Shown here piece after piece: positions 9,038 through 18,528 of a stretch of 64,000 nt of DNA. Both the position numbers and the translations under genes were made by a program. How positions within the stretch are numbered: the first letter of the stretch is position 1; each line of letters begins with the position of its first letter. This DNA is from Gemmatimonadota bacterium (GTDB lineage Bacteria > Latescibacterota > UBA2968 > UBA8231), in the NCBI GenBank assembly GCA_009841115.1, contig VXML01000024.1, forward strand, positions 66,249 through 130,248, given 5' to 3'. The notes below the pieces were generated by a model. It searched no databases. It was not told where the DNA came from and worked only from the letters and a program-made list of their open reading frames with translations.

Positions 9038-10690
9038 CTAGACCATGTGGCCGTGCCGTCCTCGCATATAGAAGGTGCCGTCCGGACTCATGCCGGGGAA
9101 TCTCCACGCGCCGGAGTTGATGGGCCAAGGCAGGACATCGGCGCGGTCGGCCCACTCGCGGTAGCGTTTTTCCATTTCCCTAACCCTATCTTTTTCCCGC
9201 TCCGCTAAATTGTTGAGTTCGGTGCGATCTTCTTCCATGTTGTAAAGTTCCCAGCCGCCTTGGCCGCTGGTTTCGCAAACCAGTTTCCACGGCCCGATGC
9301 GGATGGCGGCATTGCCCTCGTGCTCCCAGTACATAGGTTTTTCGCGCGACCACTCGCGGCCTTCGAGGAGAGCGAGGAAGCTCTCGCCTTCGAGGGGGGT
9401 AATGGTGTGGCCGTCGTATTCGGCGGGATAAGAAGCGCCGGCTGCGTCGATGAGGGTGGCGGTGATGTCGATGATTTGGGCCGGGGCGTGCGCGAGGTCG
9501 GGTTGTTTGATGGTGGCTGGCCAGCGAACGATGCAGGGGGTGGCAATGCCGCCTTCGTGGACCCAGCGCTTGTAGCGGCGGAAGGGAGTGGTGCTGACAT
9601 TGGCCCAAGGCACGTCGTAGCTCATGTAGGTGTCCTCGGCTCCGGGCATCAGACCGGGGATGTTGCCCATTTGCACGGGCCGCCCGTCGTGGGTGGTGAG
9701 GCCCTGTAAAAAGACCCAGTCGATGCGGTTGCCGTCCTCGCACAAGAATTCAGCGCAGCCGCCGTTGTCCGAGAGGAAAACGACTATGGTGTTGTCCTCC
9801 ACGTTGTGTTCGCGGAGTTTGGCGAGGATGCGGCCGATGCCTTGGTCCATGCGATCGACTTGGGCGGCGTACACGGCCATGCGCCGGTCTTCCCAATCTG
9901 GGTCGGCCACTTCATGCCAGGGAGGTGCGTCCTCGTCGCGGGGCGATATGTCCCAGTGGGAGCTGACGACTTCCATATCTTTGAGCGCTTCGTGGCGGGC
10001 GGTGCGCGCTGCGTCCCAGCCGCCTTTGTGGTACTGGCCTTGGTAGCGGGCGATGTCTTCCTCAAAGGCGTGGAGCGGCCAGTGAGGTGCTGTGTACGCG
10101 ACGTACATGAAAAAGGGTTGATCGGTGCTTTCGGAGATGAAGTCAACGGCGTGATCGGAGATGGCGTCGGTGAGGTAAAAGTCGGTGGGATTTGCGGCGA
10201 GAGGTTCGCCATCGAGGGTGCAGGTGCGCCCGCCGAAGTAGCCGCTGTTTCTACCGAGGCCAAAGAGGCGGTCGAAGCCGTGTTGTATCTCGGGAGGGCT
10301 GTCGGCGCTGTCGGGCCTTTTGCCGCAGTGCCACTTGCCCGACATTAGGGTGCGATAGCCGCGCTCCTTGAGCACTTGGGCGATGGTGACGGCCGAGTGG
10401 CGCAGGTAGCCGCCATAACCGGGGGCGTTAGGGATGCCGCCGGCCATGTGGCCGATGCCGGCTTGGTGTGGATAGAGACCGGTCAGCAAGGCCGCGCGCG
10501 AGGGGCAGCAGCGGGCAAAGTTGTACATCTGCGAAAAACGCAATCCCTGGGCGGCGAGGCCATCTAGATTGGGGGTGCGGATTTCGGAGCCGTAGCAGCC
10601 GAGATCGGAATAGCCCATGTCGTCGGCGAGGATGAGGACGATGTTGGGACGTTGGGAAGCGGTGGACATGAAGGGACTCCTGCTTTGCAA
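9038..10690 (-). CDS. Arylsulfatase (sulfatase family S1)
   Basis: RPNIVLILADDMGYSDLGCYG; FARCCPSRAALLTG (CxPSR); GKWHCGKR; HDGRP...; Cys-type. Confidence 0.9.
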   Translation of the reverse strand: MQSRSPFMSTASQRPNIVLILADDMGYSDLGCYGSEIRTPNLDGLAAQGLRFSQMYNFARCCPSRAALLTGLYPHQAGIGHMAGGIPNAPGYGGYLRHSAVTIAQVLKERGYRTLMSGKWHCGKRPDSADSPPEIQHGFDRLFGLGRNSGYFGGRTCTLDGEPLAANPTDFYLTDAISDHAVDFISESTDQPFFMYVAYTAPHWPLHAFEEDIARYQGQYHKGGWDAARTARHEALKDMEVVSSHWDISPRDEDAPPWHEVADPDWEDRRMAVYAAQVDRMDQGIGRILAKLREHNVEDNTIVVFLSDNGGCAEFLCEDGNRIDWVFLQGLTTHDGRPVQMGNIPGLMPGAEDTYMSYDVPWANVSTTPFRRYKRWVHEGGIATPCIVRWPATIKQPDLAHAPAQIIDITATLIDAAGASYPAEYDGHTITPLEGESFLALLEGREWSREKPMYWEHEGNAAIRIGPWKLVCETSGQGGWELYNMEEDRTELNNLAEREKDRVREMEKRYREWADRADVLPWPINSGAWRFPGMSPDGTFYMRGRHGHMV

Positions 10691-10719
10691 ATTAGGAATT
10701 AGGAATTACGAATTAAATT
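10691..10719. repeat. Heptameric tandem repeat attagga-attagga-attacga-atta
   Basis: Direct reading of aattaggaattaggaattacgaatta upstream of the PhyH gene. Confidence 0.7.
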
Positions 10720-10742
10720 AATAATTTTCAAAAGAAAAGGAG

Positions 10743-11696
10743 ATGTTTGTGGCAATAGTTGATACTATAACTCATGGATTGGCTGCAGAAGAGCGCGAAA
10801 AGTATGCAAAAGACGGGTTCTTTATTCGCTCAGATGCCTTCGACACTTATGAGATTGATGCACTGCGCGACAGAATCGAAGATCTCGTAGAACTCATCGA
10901 GACCTCTGACGTGTTGACAGAGAAAGAGAAGCAAGCAATTCTGAAACGCAATGCCGGAACTGATGCGACTTCTGGACCCGCATCGTTAAATGGTATAACG
11001 CGACTTCACAGGTTCAGTGCATTGGTGCGATCCCACATCCGCGACCCAAGGCGACTAGATGTGGTCACAGAGATCGTAGGGTCGGATCTGTTCTGCCCAA
11101 ACGATCTGTATTTTTTCAAGCCCCCGGGCACCGGGCGGCCTATTGCGTGGCATCAGGATTCGTGGTATTTCCGCAATATATATGTCAGCAGCATCGGCGA
11201 CGCCATAGACCAATCGACGATTGGAACTTGGCTGGCACTGGATGATGCGGATGAAGCAAACGGATGCTTGTGGGTGATCCCCGGCAGCCATCGCTTGGGT
11301 GTGATAGATCACAGTCAGGTCGAGAGCGATGATTATTTGTTGCAAAAAAGAGTAACTGTGTCCGACGAGATGGAAGAACGGGCCATGCCAGTAGAAGTGC
11401 CGAAGGGCGCACTGGTGTTTTTCAACAATGCACTATTGCACCGCAGCACACCCAACAGATCGGATCGATTTCGGCGGGCCTATATCGTGCATTATATGAA
11501 GGCGACAATCCAGCATACCGGGAACAGACCAAGGTTTCCCGAAGGCACGGAGCACTGGGGCACTCCTGAGATGTACATCTGTGGACAGCAATTGCCCGGA
11601 TGCGTACAAACGACGCTTGAGAAAGACAGCATGGACTGGGATAGAGCATTGGAACGGACATTGACAGAAGACGATATTCGGATTTCGGAGCCGTAG
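10743..11696 (+). CDS. Phytanoyl-CoA dioxygenase (PhyH) family protein
   Basis: AWHQDSWYF (HxD), WLALDDADEANGCLWVIPGSH, ALVFFNNALLHRSTPNRSDRFRRAYIVHYM. Confidence 0.88.
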   Translation: MFVAIVDTITHGLAAEEREKYAKDGFFIRSDAFDTYEIDALRDRIEDLVELIETSDVLTEKEKQAILKRNAGTDATSGPASLNGITRLHRFSALVRSHIRDPRRLDVVTEIVGSDLFCPNDLYFFKPPGTGRPIAWHQDSWYFRNIYVSSIGDAIDQSTIGTWLALDDADEANGCLWVIPGSHRLGVIDHSQVESDDYLLQKRVTVSDEMEERAMPVEVPKGALVFFNNALLHRSTPNRSDRFRRAYIVHYMKATIQHTGNRPRFPEGTEHWGTPEMYICGQQLPGCVQTTLEKDSMDWDRALERTLTEDDIRISEP

Positions 11697-11743
11697 CAGC
11701 CGAGGTCGGAATAGCCCAATGTCGTCGGCGAGGATGAGGACGA
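11679..11743 (-). pseudogene. 65-bp relic of a sulfatase 5' coding region
   Basis: Matches 10578-10641 (sulfatase codons ..VLILADDMGYSDLGCYGSEIR) with one substitution and one 1-nt insertion (frameshift). Confidence 0.85.
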
Positions 11744-11766
11744 CTAGAGAGCCAACGAGGGATCAA

Positions 11767-13206
11767 ATGAATGTCCTGCACATCCTATCTGATCAGCACC
11801 AAGCGGCCTGTATGGGCTGCGAAGGCCACGCACAGGCGCTGACGCCCAACATGGATCGGCTGGCCAGTGAGGGGATGCGCTTTTCAGCGGCGTACACCCA
11901 GAATCCGATCTGCACTCCCAGCCGCATGAGCATGTATACGGGACAGTACTGCCACAACCACGGTTTTTTCGGTTTGGGCGGGCCGCGTCCGGAGGGAATG
12001 CAGAGTTTCCTGGGCCATTTTAAACAGCACGGGTATAAGACGGCGGTGATCGGCAAGACGCACGTGCCCAACCAGCCGCGCGATTGGCTGTTGGATCACG
12101 TCGATTACTGGATGTCTGGAACCTCGACGCCGGTGCCGGACGCAGGTGGTCTATCGCCGTATCAAACGTTTTTGGCCGGTGCCGGTCTGTTGGAGCAAAA
12201 CGACAATTTCCGCATCACTGGTTACCCAGCTCTCCACCCTGTTGGCCTGCCCCAGAACCAGTTCCGCGCCCGGCCATCGGAGTTGCCGCTAGAATACAAT
12301 GTCGAGAGTTGGTGTGTGGATCGGGCGATTGAATTTATGGAGAGGTGCGAGGGAGATTCCTTCTGTATGCAGGTCTCGTTGCCGCGACCGCACGCGCCCT
12401 ATACGCCGGATCGAAAGTTTTGGGATATGTACGCAGACGACATTGCGTTGCCGGAGACTTATTACCAAGATCCGTCGGGACGCCCGCCGCATTTCCGCGA
12501 CATGCACTCGCGGTTTCAGCGGGCTTGGGAGGGGGAAGAGTGGTCGCCGGAGGAGGGCGCGCGCAATATCTGGCGCGGCTATCTGGGCTGCGTGACGCAG
12601 GTTGACTACTGCATTGGCCGCCTTTTGGACTACCTCGACGAACGCGGCTTGGCTGGAGATACGATCGTCGTCTATAACTCCGACCACGGCGCGTACAGCA
12701 CTGCTTTTGGCATTCAGGAAAAGGCCCCTGGGATATGCTCGGAGGCGGTGTGTCGGGTGCCGATGCTCTGGCGGGTGCCGGGCGTTGCGGGCGCAGGCAG
12801 GGTTTGCGACGCTTTGGTGGAAAATGTCGATTTGGCCCCGACGTTTATGAGCCTCTGCGGGTTGCCGGCGATGGAGGGCATGGACGGGGTGGATATCAGC
12901 GAACTGTTGCGGGGCGGGACTGACCCCGTGCATGAGGTGGCGGTCACTGAGCATCGGCACAGCAAGGCGCTGCGTTGGGGTAAATGGCGCTACGTACACT
13001 ATCAGCCGGAGGATTTTGGGGGCGACTGCGGCGAGCTCTACGACTTGGAGGCCGATCCGCACGAGGCCCGCAATTTGTACGGCGAGCAGGCGTACCAAGA
13101 GATCGTCGAGCAATGCGAAAAACTCCTGTGCCACTGGCTGATCTCGACGCGGCAGTATCGCACGGCGTTTTCGGTGGGGGCGTGGAACGAGACTAATTAC
13201 GTCTGA
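11767..13206 (+). CDS. Sulfatase
   Basis: MNVLHILSDQHQAACMGCEGH; ICTPSRMSMYTGQ (CxPSR); GKTHVP; NSDHGAY. Start chosen at Met of MNVLH; the ORF-track start lies inside the relic. Confidence 0.88.
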   Translation: MNVLHILSDQHQAACMGCEGHAQALTPNMDRLASEGMRFSAAYTQNPICTPSRMSMYTGQYCHNHGFFGLGGPRPEGMQSFLGHFKQHGYKTAVIGKTHVPNQPRDWLLDHVDYWMSGTSTPVPDAGGLSPYQTFLAGAGLLEQNDNFRITGYPALHPVGLPQNQFRARPSELPLEYNVESWCVDRAIEFMERCEGDSFCMQVSLPRPHAPYTPDRKFWDMYADDIALPETYYQDPSGRPPHFRDMHSRFQRAWEGEEWSPEEGARNIWRGYLGCVTQVDYCIGRLLDYLDERGLAGDTIVVYNSDHGAYSTAFGIQEKAPGICSEAVCRVPMLWRVPGVAGAGRVCDALVENVDLAPTFMSLCGLPAMEGMDGVDISELLRGGTDPVHEVAVTEHRHSKALRWGKWRYVHYQPEDFGGDCGELYDLEADPHEARNLYGEQAYQEIVEQCEKLLCHWLISTRQYRTAFSVGAWNETNYV

Positions 13207-13314
13207 GAAGTTCTCGTTCGCTTTAACTCAGGAAGCAACAAATGCAGTTTCAGTCATACACCACATCCCCTTTCACGATACATGCTCAGAAGTTTGTCTA
13301 ATCGAGGAGACGAT

Positions 13315-15132
13315 ATGTACGAACAATTAGAAATACACTACGAAGGGCAGACGGAATTCGTCGCCACAGATCAGCAGGTCAAGCCGTTGCGGCTATTTGT
13401 CACTTGTCCGGCGGGCTTGGAAGCTGGTGCCGACGTGCGGGTTTCGATCAGCACGTTCCATTCCTATTCTCGCAAGTGGACGCTTGCAGATCCTTTTGTC
13501 GAAGGGGGTGAGGGCGTGGTGGTGATCGGGCATGGGTTGGCGCGCGACTGGACCGATATGACGCGGGGTGGCGACGGGCCGGCTGGCGGTGGGTTGGTGG
13601 GGAGGCCGGTCAACGAGCTCTACCTGTGTACCATCCAAGTTACCAAGTCGCTAAGCGCGGGAGCGCGGCTGGTCTTTCCCTTTGGCGTGGTACCGTCGCC
13701 GCACGCGGGTATAAGCGGTGCCCTGCAAGTGCGAGTGCGACGACCTGAAGCCGAGGTTTTTGAGAAGGTGGGAGATCCCATTCCGCTGAGCAATGTCCCT
13801 GGTCCCCTGACGCGGCTGGAAGGACGAGTCTCTGCTACGGCGGATGCGCAGGGGAAGCGCAGGGTCGTAGTTTTCGCGACGGACGATCATCTCAATCCAA
13901 TACCTAGCTACCGGGGGACGGTGAATTTGCAGGCCGATGGCGAGATCGCCGGGTTGCCCTCCGAAGTGGAAATTGGTGCCGACGGGAGGGGTGTGGTTGA
14001 GGGCGTTGAGGTGCAGGCCAACGGTCCGGTCCGCATCACCGCGCGCGATGTCGAGCGCGGTTTAGAAGCTCAGAGCGGTCCGACGCAAGTGGTCGGCGAG
14101 CGCGGCCACTACTTCGGCGGCATCCACTTCCACACGCGGCTTTCGGTAGATGGCGACCGGGAACCGCGCGCGGCGTACGCCTATGCCCGCGACTTTCTCA
14201 ACCTCGACGTGATCGCAATGACTGACCACGCGCCAATTGGTCCCGGGTGGGCCGAGTGCTTGGCGGTCAATGAGGAATTTTACGAGCCGGGCCGCTTTGT
14301 GACGATCCCCGCGTGGGAAAGCTCCAATGCGTACGGGCACGCCAATCTCTATCTGCGCACGCCAGAGGTCGATGGTGGCACTTGGCACTGGAAACCGGAG
14401 CTTTGTCCCTCGGAAGTGGCTTGGGACGAGGACGTGGTCATGGTGCCGCACCATCCCAACTGTGGACAGCCCATCGAGTACGGCAAGCATCGCGAGGTCA
14501 TGGGCAAGACGTTTTACTGGTCGCAATACCACTGGGAGTTTCCCAACAAGCGGGCTAGGTTGGTAGAAATCGTCCAGGGCCGGGGCAATTTTGAAGCCGA
14601 CGCGCTCGATGAGTACTGGGGTATTCGTCTAGGAGAATTGGGTGCTTCGGTACAGGACGCTTTTGCCCAAGGCTGGCGCTTGGGGTTTGTGGCCGGGACC
14701 GATAACCACCAGGGACACCCGACGCAAAATCCGGGCGGCTATGTGGGCATGACCTGTTTCCGGGCGACGGAATTGACCCGCGAGGCCGTGTGGCAGGCAA
14801 TGGACCAGCGCTGGACCTACGCGACTTCGGGCGTGCCGATTGTCTGCGACTATGCAGTCAACGGCGTGAGATCGGGCGCGGAGGGCGCACTGGCGGAAGG
14901 CGAGCAGGTGCATTTTTCCGCCAGCCTGCATGGGACTGCGCCGATTGAGCGGGTGGAGATCATTGCCAACGAGGAATGCGTCTGGCAGGACGCGCCCAAT
15001 GCTTGGGACGTGGAAATCGACGGGGCCGAATTGCCAGCACCGGAAGGCGCGTGGGCCTATTACTATCTACGGCTGCGGCAGAAGGACGGACACCGGGCGT
15101 GGCTGAGTCCAGTGTGGTTGGACCGGGAATGA
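13315..15132 (+). CDS. PHP-domain/CehA-McbA-like metallohydrolase (DUF3604-like)
   Basis: YFGGIHFHTRLSVDGDREPRAAYAYARDFLNLDVIAMTDHAP ... WESSNAYGHANLYLR ... VPHHPNCG ... GTDNHQGHP. Start at MYEQLEIHYEG after aggagacgat. Confidence 0.8.
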   Translation: MYEQLEIHYEGQTEFVATDQQVKPLRLFVTCPAGLEAGADVRVSISTFHSYSRKWTLADPFVEGGEGVVVIGHGLARDWTDMTRGGDGPAGGGLVGRPVNELYLCTIQVTKSLSAGARLVFPFGVVPSPHAGISGALQVRVRRPEAEVFEKVGDPIPLSNVPGPLTRLEGRVSATADAQGKRRVVVFATDDHLNPIPSYRGTVNLQADGEIAGLPSEVEIGADGRGVVEGVEVQANGPVRITARDVERGLEAQSGPTQVVGERGHYFGGIHFHTRLSVDGDREPRAAYAYARDFLNLDVIAMTDHAPIGPGWAECLAVNEEFYEPGRFVTIPAWESSNAYGHANLYLRTPEVDGGTWHWKPELCPSEVAWDEDVVMVPHHPNCGQPIEYGKHREVMGKTFYWSQYHWEFPNKRARLVEIVQGRGNFEADALDEYWGIRLGELGASVQDAFAQGWRLGFVAGTDNHQGHPTQNPGGYVGMTCFRATELTREAVWQAMDQRWTYATSGVPIVCDYAVNGVRSGAEGALAEGEQVHFSASLHGTAPIERVEIIANEECVWQDAPNAWDVEIDGAELPAPEGAWAYYYLRLRQKDGHRAWLSPVWLDRE

Positions 15133-15323
15133 ACGGAACGAGACGGGCCGATATAGAGCCTGGGGTACGCGTTGCCATCGTGCAGAAGCAGGATCAGCGC
15201 ACGGGGCGGCTGACCGAAGGCGTGGTGCGGGACATTCTGACCAAATCGGCGACGCATCCGCACGGGATTAAGGTACGCTTGGAGACCGGCGAAGTCGGCA
15301 GGGTCAAGCAGGTGCACGGTTAG
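15129..15323 (+). CDS. ywbE: YwbE family protein
   Basis: ADIEPGVRVAIVQKQDQRTGRLTEGVVRDILTKSATHPHGIKVRLETGEVGRVKQV; ATGA overlap with preceding stop. Confidence 0.88.
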   Translation: MNGTRRADIEPGVRVAIVQKQDQRTGRLTEGVVRDILTKSATHPHGIKVRLETGEVGRVKQVHG

Positions 15324-17218
15324 AAGTAGTAGAAAGAATAGACCAAAGACGACCCGCCCGCGCCGACGCAGGCTCCCATGATAAAGCCCAAAAAGAGCGG
15401 CCGCACTTTCCTGTATAGAATGACCCCTCCGTAGCTGATCAGGATCGATTTAACAAGCCAGGCGAGGAATATCCCAAACCAATCGCCGCGCACGGTATTG
15501 GTCAGGGCCACGGCCAGCCCCACCGGATGCAGCGGCCAGCCGGCGAGGCGGTGCTGGGCGAAGGAAAGCAGCCCGGCGAGTCCAGCGCCGATGCCGGTGA
15601 ACAGGGTGGTCAGGTGTTGGGGCGGATGCGGATTGTTGACCGTTTTGGCGACCCAGCCCCACTTGCTCAGCGGCGAGGTGATGTAGTACCAGCCGTAGCC
15701 GTGCATCATGCCGTGCTGATAGCCCAGCCATATATAGACCACGACGGTGGTGATTGCGCTGACGACGAGGGCGGAGGCGAGGAAGAACAGCAGCTTGCGG
15801 GCGCTGATCTTTTCCTTGACCTCCTCGCAGACCTTAAAGGCGTGGGCCATGGTGCCCATGAAGAACAGTTGCACGTCCGCGGCCCAAACCATGTTGAGTC
15901 CCATAGCGGTAAGCCCCTTATCGCCGAAATAGGCCGTGCCGAAGATGTTGGTAAAAAGCGGCGGGATGGAATGAGGTGCGCGCAGCCGTCCCAAGCCGGT
16001 TTGTACCAGCAAGCGCGCTGTGCCCAAGAAGACCAGCAGCGCGACCAGCAGAAAGGCCAAGCTCCAGCCGAGGGAAAGGCCGGTGGCGTGGAGGAAGTAC
16101 GCCATATAGACCAAGCCGACGACTCCCATCAGTGCCGAGGTGCGCGGCGAGGGCAGGTGTGTGTTCGGACCTCTTGCGCCGCTGGCGATAGCGCGCCACT
16201 GGTCTTTGAGGAAGTCGCGCGACATCCACAGCGACGAGAGGATCAGGAAGATGAGCGCCCCCATCTGCTGATGCGACATTAGCACTGAGACCTGCTGGTG
16301 AGGCTGGGCAGGGAGATTGACGACAACGCCGAGAAAGCCCAACAGGCCGTGTTCGAGATAGATGAGGATGTGAAAGAGCCAGACGCTCAAGAGCACATTG
16401 AGGTTGAGCAGGTAGCTTAGGCCGATGACGAGGAAGTTGACGTTGATTCCATAGGAGATGCCGATGCGGCGCAAAAAGATGCGCGTGGAGGGGATGCCGA
16501 AATTATTGATGGTCTCAAAGTCGAATACTTGGTCGAGCATGTTGACGGTTGGGATGATCCAAGCGATGAAAAAACCGACCCAGAACAGCGGATTCCTAAA
16601 AAGGCTTTTGGCCGGGTTTTCTACGCTTTCGACCATCGCCGTCGGCACTACGGCCAAGGGATAGACCAAGCGCTCGCCGCTGGCCCACTGGTGGTGCAGC
16701 AGGGCGATGAGCGCGAAGCTGACCAAGAAGAAGGCGACCATGAACAGGCCCCAGAAGATAGAAGGGCCGAGCCAAGCGTCCCACGGTAGCGGCGCACCTT
16801 CTGGGGCACCCTCGAAGAGGTTGCGGATCATCTCGAGGTCGCGCGGGGCGGCCCAGTCGGGGATGTGGTCCCAGAGCAGTTCGCGCCAGTTGTTTTCCGG
16901 GGTGGCGTAGTAGAAGACGCCGGCGAGCAGGGGGATAAAATAGCCGCCAAAGCCCATGGTTGGCATGACTGTGGCCACCATTAGCGCGGCATAGATGAGG
17001 GCAAAAGTCGAAGTTGGCAGCCGCAGGAAAGGACGAATCAGCGCGAGCAGGAGAGCGGTGAGCGCGACCCAGAACAGGGCGAAGATGACGCCAACGGTGT
17101 TGAAGTGGTCGGCGTAGCCCGAGTAGCGGTCGAGCAGGATGTAGCTGCGCACCCCGATGAAGTTGTGGCCGACGCACAGCGCCATGGCCAGCGTCCATTC
17201 GAGGGCGGAGCGCATCAC
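15320..17218 (-). CDS. Multi-TM protein, DUF6785-like (paralog 1)
   Basis: Many hydrophobic segments; GGYFIPLLAGVFYYATPENNWRELLWDHIPDW motif shared with 23870-25837. Confidence 0.7.
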   Translation of the reverse strand: MMRSALEWTLAMALCVGHNFIGVRSYILLDRYSGYADHFNTVGVIFALFWVALTALLLALIRPFLRLPTSTFALIYAALMVATVMPTMGFGGYFIPLLAGVFYYATPENNWRELLWDHIPDWAAPRDLEMIRNLFEGAPEGAPLPWDAWLGPSIFWGLFMVAFFLVSFALIALLHHQWASGERLVYPLAVVPTAMVESVENPAKSLFRNPLFWVGFFIAWIIPTVNMLDQVFDFETINNFGIPSTRIFLRRIGISYGINVNFLVIGLSYLLNLNVLLSVWLFHILIYLEHGLLGFLGVVVNLPAQPHQQVSVLMSHQQMGALIFLILSSLWMSRDFLKDQWRAIASGARGPNTHLPSPRTSALMGVVGLVYMAYFLHATGLSLGWSLAFLLVALLVFLGTARLLVQTGLGRLRAPHSIPPLFTNIFGTAYFGDKGLTAMGLNMVWAADVQLFFMGTMAHAFKVCEEVKEKISARKLLFFLASALVVSAITTVVVYIWLGYQHGMMHGYGWYYITSPLSKWGWVAKTVNNPHPPQHLTTLFTGIGAGLAGLLSFAQHRLAGWPLHPVGLAVALTNTVRGDWFGIFLAWLVKSILISYGGVILYRKVRPLFLGFIMGACVGAGGSSLVYSFYYF

Positions 17219-18516
17219 TTGCTTCCCTTGCGCCCGGCCTCCCAGTCGTCGTCGAGCATTTTGAGTAGCGCGTCAATGTCGCGGTTGCCGGCCTGAACTT
17301 CCTGCATGACGCGGGATAGGGTGAGGAGGAAGCCAGTGGGGGGATAGTCCTCAATCGAGATGAAGTAGCCGGGCGTCCAGCCCCAGTGGTCGAGGTTGGT
17401 GCTCATGCGCTCGAAGAGGCGCTGGGTTGGTCCCCAGGTGCTTTTGGGGCCATCGACGCCTTCGATTTGGGTAGCGTTGAGCAACATGCCCTCGGCGTTG
17501 AGATACGCCTGATAGACTTCTGGGTGGTAGTAGGCTTCGAGCACGGCGAGGGCTTTGTCGTAGTAGGGACCTTGGGCGCTGGAGGTCATGGACCAGCCGC
17601 GCTGCTGGTTGGAGGTGTTGACGAAGAGGGGCTGGTGGCCGGTCATGGAGGGAATGGGCCAGTACTCGATTTCAAAGTCGACTTGTAGGGGCTCGACGTC
17701 GCCGCTCATCCAGCAGCCCATCATCCAAGTGGCGGCGTGCTCGTTGAAAAAGTCGCGCTGCTCCTCGTTGTACCCGTCGCTCAGCGAGCCTTTCTCGACG
17801 AAGTTGTCGAGCAGCGCGATCATGTTTGCCATGATGGGGCGCATTAGCGGGTCGGTGGCGAAGGTGATTTCGCCGCGGTCGCGGCGCACCGTCCAGGAAG
17901 GCTCGTCGGCTGGGCGGGTTGGGTCGTAGAGGTTGGTTTGGATCGCGTAGGAGAGAGGCACCCCAGCCGACCACTCGCGACCTCCATAGACGAGGGGTTT
18001 GTACCCAGCGGCTTTTATCTTGTGCAAGGCAGCGATAAAGGCGTCCCAAGTCGGCGGTGGCTCGGTAATGCCGGCCTCGACCCAGATGCGCTTGTTGACG
18101 GCGATGCCGGTGATCTGGCGACCGACTTGGGCTGTGTAGTACTGGCCGTTGTGCAACGGCGGCAAGTTTTGCCCTACCCGGTCGTAGAGTTCGCGGGGAA
18201 TGGGGAGCAGGTGGTCGCCATTGGCTAGGAATTTGGTGTAGTCGAGGGTCATTACCACGTGGGGCAGGTCGCCGGTGGCAATGGCGCGGCGGTAGTACGC
18301 GCCAGCGTCCTCATTGCCCAAGTCGATCAGTTCCAGTGTCCAGCCGGGGTTCTGGCGCTCAAAGGTGGCCTTCCAGATGTCCCAATGGACCTGGAAGCCG
18401 GGTCGGCCGCCGATATTGCGGGTGACGCGCACGACGCGGGCGTCTTCCTCGCTGGAGCAAGCCCCGAAGGCGAGGAGGGCGGCGAGGGCAAAGGTTGCGA
18501 ATTTAGCAAGGGGCAT
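17215..18516 (-). CDS. Extracellular solute-binding lipoprotein, sugar ABC transporter (CUT1)
   Basis: Lipobox LAFGAC; SBP features (KAAGYKPLVYGGREWS.., WMMGCWMSGDVEP..). Confidence 0.8.
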   Translation of the reverse strand: MPLAKFATFALAALLAFGACSSEEDARVVRVTRNIGGRPGFQVHWDIWKATFERQNPGWTLELIDLGNEDAGAYYRRAIATGDLPHVVMTLDYTKFLANGDHLLPIPRELYDRVGQNLPPLHNGQYYTAQVGRQITGIAVNKRIWVEAGITEPPPTWDAFIAALHKIKAAGYKPLVYGGREWSAGVPLSYAIQTNLYDPTRPADEPSWTVRRDRGEITFATDPLMRPIMANMIALLDNFVEKGSLSDGYNEEQRDFFNEHAATWMMGCWMSGDVEPLQVDFEIEYWPIPSMTGHQPLFVNTSNQQRGWSMTSSAQGPYYDKALAVLEAYYHPEVYQAYLNAEGMLLNATQIEGVDGPKSTWGPTQRLFERMSTNLDHWGWTPGYFISIEDYPPTGFLLTLSRVMQEVQAGNRDIDALLKMLDDDWEAGRKGSK

Positions 18517-18528
18517 GGGGTGAAATCC

